This document shows positions 54,980-62,672 of a DNA stretch of 64,000 nucleotides, one piece after another (positions within the stretch are counted from its first letter, which is position 1; every line of letters starts with the position of its first letter). This DNA is from Helicobacter labacensis (GTDB taxonomy: Bacteria > Campylobacterota > Campylobacteria > Campylobacterales > Helicobacteraceae): the NCBI RefSeq assembly GCF_003660285.1, contig NZ_QXQQ01000007.1, forward strand, positions 1-64,000, written 5' to 3'. Under the pieces are notes generated by a model. It was not told where the DNA came from and made no database searches. It saw only the letters and a program-made list of their open reading frames with translations. The translations under genes were made by a program, and so were the position numbers.

Positions 54980-56128
54980 ATGTTTTTAGAACGCATGCAC
55001 CCGCAAAATTTTACCCTAGAGTTAGAGCATATCGGTCCACACCCCACCGGGCAAGCCATCATGGCGCAAAAAGCCCAGCTCTTGGCGTTCAAAATCACTA
55101 ATTTGCCCTTGAGTGCTGCTCTGAGCTTGAAACAAGAAGCCTTGCGCGTGGGCGCGGAATTAGCCACCCCCAAAGATTGCATCTTGGCTAAAAAAAGTCA
55201 TTACACTTGCTTATTAGTTGGCACTACCGATCAGTTAGAACGCTTGCGCGCCAAGTGCGCCACCCAAGCCTTTGGGCTCAAACGCCTAGCGCATGCGCTC
55301 CAAACCCATTTGCAGGCTAGTTATCCTAAAACGCCCGCGCTCATGGGTGTGATCAACCTCACTCCCGATAGCTTTTACCCCCATAGCCGCCACAACACGC
55401 GCCAAGCCCTAGAAACAATCTACAAGTATCTAGAACAAGAAATCCCCTACATTGACATCGGAGCGGCTAGCTCACGCCCCTTTAGCGCGCGTGTGAGCCC
55501 CCAAGAGGAGATCGCGCGCTTGAAAGACATTTGTTTAGAAATTAAAACCCAAAATCTCACCCAGCGCGCTCTATTTAGCCTAGACACCTACAACCCTAAA
55601 AGCGCGGATTTCGCGCTTGGTTGTGGATTCCAACTCCTCAACGATGTCAATGGTTTTAGAGACGAAGAGATGTGCTTGGTGGCGCAACGCTATGGCGCTA
55701 AGGTGATCTTGATGCACTCTTTGGGTGTGCCCATGGATATGGATTGCTTTGCCCCCTATACCCATCTGTTTGAAGAGATGGACGCGTTCTTTAGCGCGCA
55801 ACTAGCGCGTTTGCAGGAATATGGAATTGAGGACATTATCTTAGATGTGGGGATTGGCTTTAATAAAACCACCGCGCATAATGTAGCGCTCATTGGGCAT
55901 TTGGAACATTTCTTGCGCTTTGGTTACCCCCTACTCGTGGGGGCGAGTCGCAAAAAATGTGTGGGAGAAATTTGCGCTAGGGAGGTGGAACAAAGATTGG
56001 CAGGTAGCCTAGCCTTGCACCTAGTGGCTTTGCAACATGGGGCTAGCCTTTTGCGCGTGCATGACACCCAAGCCCATTTGGACATGCTCAAAATCTACCA
56101 AGCCTTGCAAACAACCAAGTTACCATAA
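54980..56128 (+). CDS. folP: Dihydropteroate synthase
   Basis: 382 residues, longer than average by an N-terminal region of about 130 residues, as is usual in this genus. The DHPS core starts MGVINLTPDSFYPHSRHN, then YIDIGAASSRPFSA, and ends near LLRVHDTQAHLDML. Condenses p-aminobenzoate with pterin pyrophosphate; the sulfonamide target. Confidence 0.92.
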   Translation: MFLERMHPQNFTLELEHIGPHPTGQAIMAQKAQLLAFKITNLPLSAALSLKQEALRVGAELATPKDCILAKKSHYTCLLVGTTDQLERLRAKCATQAFGLKRLAHALQTHLQASYPKTPALMGVINLTPDSFYPHSRHNTRQALETIYKYLEQEIPYIDIGAASSRPFSARVSPQEEIARLKDICLEIKTQNLTQRALFSLDTYNPKSADFALGCGFQLLNDVNGFRDEEMCLVAQRYGAKVILMHSLGVPMDMDCFAPYTHLFEEMDAFFSAQLARLQEYGIEDIILDVGIGFNKTTAHNVALIGHLEHFLRFGYPLLVGASRKKCVGEICAREVEQRLAGSLALHLVALQHGASLLRVHDTQAHLDMLKIYQALQTTKLP

Positions 56129-56222
56129 TAAGCATTGGGCGCGCACAAGGGGGGATCGCACGCAATTTTGCATGGGACTTAGGCAAAATCTGTTAGCATG
56201 CCACTATCTATTTTAAAGGATT

Positions 56223-57474
56223 ATGATGGCAGAGCAAAAGGGCAAATCGCTCAATTTATTTGACATCCGTTGGATGTGGTCTATGTTTGGCACCGCCATC
56301 GGGGCGGGGATTTTATTCCTACCCATTAAGGCGGGCGCGCATGGCTTTTGGCCTGTGGTGGTGATGGCGATCCTAAGTTTCCCAATGACTTGGCTTAGCC
56401 ACCGGGCACTAGCGCGCTTTGTCAACGCCATAGGCAACCACGACATCACCCATGCTGCTACTTATCTAGGCAAGAATGCCGGCTTTGTCATCACCTTCAT
56501 CTACTTTTTTACCTTTTACCCGATCTGCCTAGCCTATGGGGTGGGGATCACCAACACCGCCGAATCCTTTTTTTCCCACCAGCTTGGTTTGCACTACTTT
56601 GAGCACAACCGCTTTTTTCTAGCCGAACATTTGGTGAGTGGCATGATCTTTGTGATGATCTTTAGCACCACTGTGGTAACGCGCATCGCCAATATCTTAG
56701 TCTACCCGATGGCTCTGATTTTGCTCTTGTTTTCCTTTTATCTCATCCCCTATTGGAAAAGCGCGATGCTAAAGGAAATTCCGGGTTTTGGGGGCTTTTT
56801 TGCAGCGCTGTGGTTCACTTTACCCGTCCTAGTCTTTTCTTTTAACCACAGCGCGATCATCTCCACTTTCGCCCAAGCTATAGAACGCCGTTATGGGGAG
56901 CTCAAGCACTTTAAAACCAACCAAATAGAATTACTCAACACTTCCTTTTTGCTCTTTTTTGTGATGTTCTTTGTCTTTTCTTGTATTCTCTGTCTAGAAC
57001 CCGCCGACTTCATCAAGGCTAGAGAGCAAAATATCCCCATTTTGAGCTATTTTGCTAACACCCTAGATAACCCCATTGTGGGCTACACCGGTCCCATCGT
57101 GGCGTTTTTTAGCCATTAGCACTTCTTTTTTTGGGCATTACTATGGGGCTAAAGAGGGGCTTAAGGGGCTGGTGGTGCAAAGCTTTTTTAAGCAGAAACT
57201 TAGCCCTAGCCGCCACAAGCAAATTGATGTCAGCGTAACTTTGTTTCTATGGATTAGCATTATTCTAGTTTCTTACTACAACCCAAGCATTTTAGGTTTC
57301 ATCGAGAGTTTAGGCGGGCCGGCGTTAGCGACCATCACCTTTATCCTACCCATTGTGGCGATGTATAAATTGCCTTCCATGGAATCTTTTAGGAATCCTT
57401 GGGTAGATGGTTTTTTATTGATCGTGGGGGTGTTGACCGTGCTCAACGCGATCATCGGTCTTATAGTTAAGTGA
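56223..57474 (+). pseudogene. sdaC: Serine transporter SdaC, frameshifted at T6
   Basis: The first frame (56223 to 57119) covers about eight helices and ends GPIVAFFSH at a stop. The second continues LAISTSFFGHYYGAKEG to 57474. Six T at about 57105-57110; five would give one 416-residue protein, the normal length for this amino acid/polyamine transporter. Directly upstream of sdaA with a near overlap. A real inactivating slip or a read error. Confidence 0.8.
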
Positions 57475-57488
57475 TCAAAGGAGAACAG

Positions 57489-58898
57489 ATGGATATCCAA
57501 ACCCAACAAGGGCTCTATGCCCAATCTATGACTTCTATCTTTAAAATTGGCATTGGTCCTAGCTCTTCGCACACCATAGGACCTATGGACGCGTGCGTGC
57601 GTTTTTGTGCGCTTTTGCAAGATCGAGGCTTGTTGGAACGCGTGGCGCGCGTCCAAGTTACCTTGCATGGTTCTTTGGCTTTGACGGGTAAGGGGCACTT
57701 GACAGATTTAGCTTGTTTAGTGGGTTTGAGTGGGATTAGCGCTAGAAAAGTGAGCGTGGCGCAACGCCAGCAGATCGTCCAAAGAGTGCTTAAAGAACAA
57801 AAACTCTATTTAGCCCAGCACCATGATATTCCCTTTGACTTCGGGCGTGATATTCTCTTTGAGAACAAGGCGTTAGCCTTGCATGAAAATGGCATGGTGG
57901 TGCGCGCCTTTGATGCGCAGGGGCAGGAGTTGATCCAAGAAACCTACTACTCCACAGGGGGGGGGTTTATTTACACCCAAGAGGAATTGAGCCATAGAAA
58001 ATCCAGCCCCGCCCACGCCAAACACACCCCTTTTGACTTCAATAGCGCTAAGGAATTAGAAGCCCTATGCGCCACGCACCATTGCCATATCGCCCATATC
58101 GTAGCCCAGCATGAAAGCGCGCTATTTGGTCCAGACTACGCGCGCGGTTATTGCCTAGAAGTCTATGAAGCCATGTTAGCCTGTTATGAAAGCGGGGTGC
58201 ATGCTAAGGACAAACGCCTCCCTGGGTGCATTGGCATGGAACGCTTGGCACCTAATATCCAAGAGCGCATGGCTAAACGCGCCGATGTTAAAGACCCTCT
58301 AGCCGTGATGGATTACATGACCATGTATGCGCGCGCCATTAGCGAAGAAAACGCCTGTGGTAATAAAGTCGTTACCGCGCCCACCAATGGCTCTTGTGGG
58401 GTTGTGCCTGCTGTGTTACTCTATTGCCAAAACCACATCAAACCCTTGAGCCAAGAAGAGATTGTCAATTTCTTACTCACATGCTGTGCGGTGGGTTATC
58501 TTTACAAAAAAAATGGCTCTATTAGTGGGGCAGAAGCAGGATGTCAGGCTGAGGTGGGGGCGGCTTCTTCTATGGCGGCTGCTGGATTTGCCTTTGTGAT
58601 GGGGGGTGGAGTGCACCAAGTCTTAAGCGCAGCCGAAATTGCGATGGAACACCATTTGGGACTCACTTGCGATCCAGTGGGGGGGTTGGTGCAAATCCCT
58701 TGCATTGAAAGAAATGTCGTAGGGGCGATCAAAGCCGTAGCAGCCGCGCGCTTGGCTCTAGAAGATGGTTACCAAGCCAAAGTAGGTCTTGATGAAGTGA
58801 TCTTAACCATGTTGCAGGTGGGTAAGTCTATCGACTCCAAATACCGCGAAACCTCACTAGGGGGTTTAGCGGTGAATGTGCACATCCCTAGATGCTAG
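57489..58898 (+). CDS. sdaA: L-serine dehydratase (iron-sulfur type)
   Basis: 469 residues from the ATG at 57489 with AAAGGAG upstream. IGIGPSSSHTIGPM at the N-terminus; [4Fe-4S]-binding Cys in ENACGNKVVTAPTNGSCGVV-like, TCCAVGY and SGAEAGCQAEVG; CDPVGGLVQIPCIERN. Deaminates serine to pyruvate, a key catabolic step in Helicobacter. Nine G at 57957-57965 are in frame. In operon with sdaC. Confidence 0.95.
   Translation: MDIQTQQGLYAQSMTSIFKIGIGPSSSHTIGPMDACVRFCALLQDRGLLERVARVQVTLHGSLALTGKGHLTDLACLVGLSGISARKVSVAQRQQIVQRVLKEQKLYLAQHHDIPFDFGRDILFENKALALHENGMVVRAFDAQGQELIQETYYSTGGGFIYTQEELSHRKSSPAHAKHTPFDFNSAKELEALCATHHCHIAHIVAQHESALFGPDYARGYCLEVYEAMLACYESGVHAKDKRLPGCIGMERLAPNIQERMAKRADVKDPLAVMDYMTMYARAISEENACGNKVVTAPTNGSCGVVPAVLLYCQNHIKPLSQEEIVNFLLTCCAVGYLYKKNGSISGAEAGCQAEVGAASSMAAAGFAFVMGGGVHQVLSAAEIAMEHHLGLTCDPVGGLVQIPCIERNVVGAIKAVAAARLALEDGYQAKVGLDEVILTMLQVGKSIDSKYRETSLGGLAVNVHIPRC
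57957..57965. repeat. G9 tract inside sdaA, in frame
   Basis: Nine G encoding part of STGGGF. Intact here but long enough to slip. Confidence 0.8.
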
Positions 58899-58921
58899 GG
58901 GAGGGGGTGTGCTAACCTTGT

Positions 58922-59563
58922 TTAAAGATGGCTGACACCAAAGATTTTTTGGGCGGAGGGAGTCCCTTTGATTTCTGTCTTGGCGACCACGATGGGGTGC
59001 ATACTAAAGATTTGGAAATCTTTAACTTGGGGCTCTTGATGGGATGAATGGGAAGTCTTGAAGCTGGACACCGCGCTCACGATTTGGTTGAGAATCTTGG
59101 CATCAAAGAGCATGGGGCTAGGTTTTCCGCTTTTGAGAGCCTGCATAGTGGGGGCATTCACCAAAACATTGTCAACAACAGAAACAAAGTTTGGCATTTG
59201 GTTAATAAAGCAAGGATCGCTAGCCACATTGTTAGCCGATACCCCTTTGTGCTCGTGTTTGGGTTTTTTCCCTGCTTCTTGCCAAGCGATCACCATTTTT
59301 GACATGTTAGGAGTCATGTCAGAAACAATTTGGTAAACACCATGCAAAGCTGTGCCTTTTTTGATGAGCACCGTTCCACGCGCGTCTTTGACATTCTGCG
59401 CCACCACACAAGAGATTTGCCCGTTCACCTCTGGAATGGCTTTATCGCCAAAATGGCAACTAAAGCTTGCGCCCTGCGCGACCACAAAGTCTTTAGGGCT
59501 GTGGCTAGGTGCTGCCAAGCAAAGAGAGCCAAGCAAAGAGAGAGCTAAGATAGATTTTTTCAT
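58922..59563 (-). CDS. Exported VirB10/TrbI-like domain protein
   Basis: 213 residues with a clear signal peptide (KKSILALSLLGSLCLAAP). The mature part reads GASFSCHFGDKAIPEVNGQI, CVVAQNV and GTVLIKKGTALHGVY, which follows the first beta-strands of the VirB10/TrbI barrel. No N-terminal transmembrane anchor or Pro-rich linker as in ComB10, and no other type IV gene nearby. Could be an orphan conjugation-derived protein or an independent periplasmic family with the same fold. Confidence 0.6.
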   Translation of the reverse strand: MKKSILALSLLGSLCLAAPSHSPKDFVVAQGASFSCHFGDKAIPEVNGQISCVVAQNVKDARGTVLIKKGTALHGVYQIVSDMTPNMSKMVIAWQEAGKKPKHEHKGVSANNVASDPCFINQMPNFVSVVDNVLVNAPTMQALKSGKPSPMLFDAKILNQIVSAVSSFKTSHSSHQEPQVKDFQIFSMHPIVVAKTEIKGTPSAQKIFGVSHL

Positions 59564-60101
59564 CGTGTTTTCCTTATTTTATTGTCGGGATGGCATACGA
59601 CATCATCGCCACCCCTTCTTGCGAGTGCGCCAGCGCACAGAGCGTTGAACCAATGCCTAGTCAAGGCAAAAAAGCCAAGAAGCACCAAAGCCTCTTGACA
59701 AAAAGAAACCCCCAAAAACGCGCCCCCATCTTTGGAGCGCAAAAGCCACTTGTTCTAAAAAGGCTCACAAAGATCATAGCACACAAAGATTAATGGATTT
59801 ATAGATTAATTTAAGAGATTTTGAGATATTTCTATACATGCCTAAAATCTCACTTGTGAATCTTACACTCATTATTATGTTAACATGCAATAGTCCCGCA
59901 AGAGTGCCAAAAAAAAACGCGCACGCAAACGCGTGGGGTAATCAAAGAGGCTTGAGATACCAGTGCCCTTAATCAGCAAGCAGAGAAAAATCAGCCCTCA
60001 ATGATCAACTTGGTTAATGTTTTGTGAAAACCCCCGCGCACTTTAGCGGTAGTAGCGCGTAAACCCAACGCTTATCTGCCCACTTTTTAAGGAGGACTAG
60101 A
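59564..60101. other. Intergenic stretch, 538 bases, no supported gene
   Basis: AT-rich around 59790-59890. Minus-strand frames at 59560-59793 have low-likelihood products or internal stops; one frame begins with a hydrophobic stretch but is broken by TGA. It may be the decayed left flank of the phage-derived segment. The last 20 bases carry AAGGAGG for the next gene. Confidence 0.5.
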
Positions 60102-61530
60102 GTGCGCCTAGGCGCGCTTAGTGTCCATTATGGCGAGTGCATTAGCGCGCTGAGCAAAATCGACACTCTAGTGGCCTACCAAAGCGCGCTTTCAAAAGCC
60201 CTAGCTAAGGGGCAAAGTTACGCGCAATTTCTCAAGGCTAACCCCAACTTGTTAAGCGACTTGGATAAAAAGCGCAAAGAGCGCATTTTTAACTACAATT
60301 TGATTTACGCCAATACCAAGGGGAAAATGTTGCGCTATGAGAGCGCGCCGCCCATTGAAGACTCTAGCGATGGGGATGGGTGGTATTATGAGTTTCATAG
60401 CCGCCATGACGATAGAGCGCGGCATTTAGAGTTTGATAAGATCATTCTGCCCCGCAAGCATCCTTTTTGGCAAACCCACACCCCCCCGCTAGACTGGGGA
60501 TGCCGCTGTGAGTTGCAAATGTGGAGTGAAAGACAATTAGAGAGAAAAGGCTTGAAGGTTAGCTCTAAAGAGAAGATAGAGAAACTCAATGATGGACGCT
60601 ACGCGTCCAGCGCGCACGCTGGGGCAAAAACGCGGGGCTTTAAACCCACGCCAACAAGACTTACCACATGGGCGCGCGGGATACGAGGCTAATGTCTACC
60701 ATTTCCTAGCCCAATTCTTCAACACCAAATTACAAAAATACGCCCACAACCCCCAAGCCACTAGCTTGCTAAAAAATCTCTTAAAAGACATCAGCGCCAA
60801 AAAAGCGCGCTTTAAGACCTTGATCAGACTATCTAAAAACCCTAATGCTAGTATGCGTTTTGCTAGCTTAAGCCCCCAAGTGGCGCAAGATTTGGCTTTA
60901 AGCCCCCATGTCACGCTCAAAGCATCGACCCTACACTCTAAAAGCGATCTCTTTGATTTTTATCTAGCCGGGGAGGCACTCTTAGAGCCCCTCTATAGCG
61001 CTTTGGATCAAGATAAGAGTATAATTGTAGGGCAAAAGCTAGGAAGGTGGTATGCTTTGCGCTTAAAAGGAGGGGAGTTAGTGGGGCTGGAGCACTCTAA
61101 GATCGCGGTGGCAAAAGAGGGGTGGAAAATTTTAAAGCTGAATTTGGAGAAGTTAAAGCTTGTGCAAGACCCCGCGCATCTTTTTAAACAAAGACTTCAA
61201 AACACATTGATAGAACTTGTGGGGCTTTTGAAATTAGACAAGAAGCAAGAACGCCACATTTTAGGCACACAGGGGTATAAACAAGGCAGAAGTTTCTATA
61301 AGCAAATGCCTAGCATTGAACAAATCAGAGAGTGGATTAAACAGAGTTTGCGCATTGAGTTAACCAAAAATAAGAGCGCATGGAATAAACATGGCATCAT
61401 TAGCCACCCTAATTTTGAGGGCTTTGTGATGCCCATGGATAGCAAAGAATCTATTAAGGCGTTTAAAAGTAAACTACACTGGAATGACAAAGGGGAGATT
61501 CATATGGTTCCTGTGAAAATTAAGGAGTAG
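60102..61530 (+). pseudogene. MuF-type phage head-morphogenesis protein with C-terminal toxin-like extension, frameshifted
   Basis: GTG start at 60102 with AAGGAGG. The first frame (196 residues) has the Mu gpF/SPP1 gp7 motif: SRHDDRARHLEF, HPFWQTHTPPLDWGCRCELQ. It stops at 60692. The second frame continues GYEANVYHFLAQFFN to 61530. Dropping one G at GCGCGGGATA (about 60680) gives a 475-residue fused protein. MuF proteins with toxin C-termini are a known phage toxin class. The C-terminal part (GRWYALRLKGGELVGLEHSK) is not a family I can name. Confidence 0.7.
60594..60608. repeat. Hairpin GGACGC-TAC-GCGTCC in MuF gene
   Basis: Perfect 6-bp arms, 3-base loop. Same arms as the hairpin at 62611-62625. 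Confidence 0.7.
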
Positions 61531-61531
61531 A

Positions 61532-61933
61532 GTGAAACACTTGCCTAATATGGATCAATATAAAGACCCCCTAAAGATCATCTTTGTAAACGGCGATGTG
61601 TGGGAGGGGGTTAAGCTTTACTATGCGTATTATATCAATAGCTATTCTTATGTCCCTGAAGGGGATGAGGATTGTTTAGGCGTGGTGTATCAAGGAGAGC
61701 ATTATTCTTTACGCGCTAGCGAGATCAAGGAAATTATAGGCGCACAGAAGATGATCAAACTTAAGGACTGGTTTGTTTTTTGTGAGTTTGAAAACCCCTT
61801 AAACGATATAGAAGAAGACGCGCTAGCTTTAAGAACAAACACCCCGGGCATCTATTCTTTAAAGGCGCGCGGGCTTGCCAACATAGAGCTTTTAAAAAAG
61901 CCTAGCTTTCAAGACCCTAATTTTAAGAAGTAG
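61532..61933 (+). CDS. Possible immunity protein of the MuF toxin
   Basis: 133 residues from a GTG one base after the MuF stop, with AAGGAG upstream. Soluble, alpha/beta, acidic, no known motif. Small size and tight spacing to a toxin-like gene suggest immunity; sequence alone does not show it. Confidence 0.6.
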   Translation: MKHLPNMDQYKDPLKIIFVNGDVWEGVKLYYAYYINSYSYVPEGDEDCLGVVYQGEHYSLRASEIKEIIGAQKMIKLKDWFVFCEFENPLNDIEEDALALRTNTPGIYSLKARGLANIELLKKPSFQDPNFKK

Positions 61934-62024
61934 TCAAGTGTGCGCGCTTAAACCCCGCGCGCCCACTGCTAAAAGAAATTAAAGCGTGGAATGAGTGGGC
62001 ACATTTAAACCCCCACTGCGCGCT

Positions 62025-62037
62025 GGGGCGTAGCCCC
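62025..62037. repeat. Hairpin GGGGC-GTA-GCCCC
   Basis: Perfect 5-bp arms; preceded by CGCGCT. The unit GCGCTGGGGCGTAG recurs at 62044-62057. Confidence 0.7.
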
Positions 62038-62061
62038 ATATCGTGCGCTGGGGCGTAGAAT

Positions 62062-62075
62062 CCCAAATAACTTAA
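62062..62075. repeat. Left arm of 14-bp inverted repeat
   Basis: CCCAAATAACTTAA; its exact reverse complement lies at 62630-62643, flanking the coiled-coil gene at 62108-62485. Confidence 0.8.
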
Positions 62076-62107
62076 GTGAGTGGGATGTTTGAGCCCCAAA
62101 GGCGCGG

Positions 62108-62485
62108 CTATGGCGCGCTAGTTTGCGCTTCATTGGGCACCACTAGGGGTTCACTTAAGTCTGTGGCGGTGTTTAGAGCGCGTTTTTTGGGCGTTTTCTT
62201 GGGTTCAGCGTCCACATTAGCGCTATTGGCGTTATTAGCGTTATTCACCACACTTTCTAAAGCCTTTTGCACGCTTTCTAAGAGCTTTTCTACCACTTGG
62301 GTGCGTTCCTCTAACGCACCAAAACGCGCCTCTAGCGCGCCAAAACGACTCTTATAGGCATCTAAGTTGAGTTTGAATTTCTCAAATTGTTCCACTAATT
62401 CTAACGCGCCAAAAATGCGCGCGCTACTTTCTTCCTCTAGACTCTCTCTGAGTTTGATGGCTTGGGTGGCGTTGTCAATTTCCAT
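62108..62485 (-). CDS. Coiled-coil protein, accessory region
   Basis: 125 residues from the ATG at 62485 with AAGGACAAAC upstream; a frame to 62545 is less likely. Coiled coil over about residues 15-90 with repeated RFGALE units; C-terminal Lys/Pro tail. Unknown. Framed by hairpins and a 14-bp inverted repeat. Confidence 0.6.
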   Translation of the reverse strand: MEIDNATQAIKLRESLEEESSARIFGALELVEQFEKFKLNLDAYKSRFGALEARFGALEERTQVVEKLLESVQKALESVVNNANNANSANVDAEPKKTPKKRALNTATDLSEPLVVPNEAQTSAP

Positions 62486-62529
62486 GTTTGTCCTTTTTGG
62501 TGGTTTGGTGCGCGCCCGATTGGCGCGCT

Positions 62530-62542
62530 GGTGCATAGCACC
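62530..62542. repeat. Hairpin GGTGC-ATA-GCACC
   Basis: Perfect 5-bp arms, loop ATA, preceded by GCGCGCT as at 62019-62024. Confidence 0.7.
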
Positions 62543-62610
62543 CACACACCTAAGTTAAAAACACGCAAGGCGTGGATCTTAAACACGCATTAATACGCAT
62601 CCTGTGTGTT

Positions 62611-62625
62611 GGACGCATAGCGTCC
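62611..62625. repeat. Hairpin GGACGC-ATA-GCGTCC
   Basis: Perfect 6-bp arms; same arms as the hairpin at 60594-60608. Confidence 0.7.
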
Positions 62626-62629
62626 AAAT

Positions 62630-62643
62630 TTAAGTTATTTGGG
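62630..62643. repeat. Right arm of 14-bp inverted repeat
   Basis: TTAAGTTATTTGGG, exact reverse complement of 62062-62075. Confidence 0.8.
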
Positions 62644-62672
62644 TGCTTGCGCACCAAGCGCACCAGTTGGGG

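Noticed and set aside
59560-59793. Small frames on both strands before the phage-derived segment
   Set aside because: Composition is Arg-rich or interrupted by stops; no supporting signal or neighbour.
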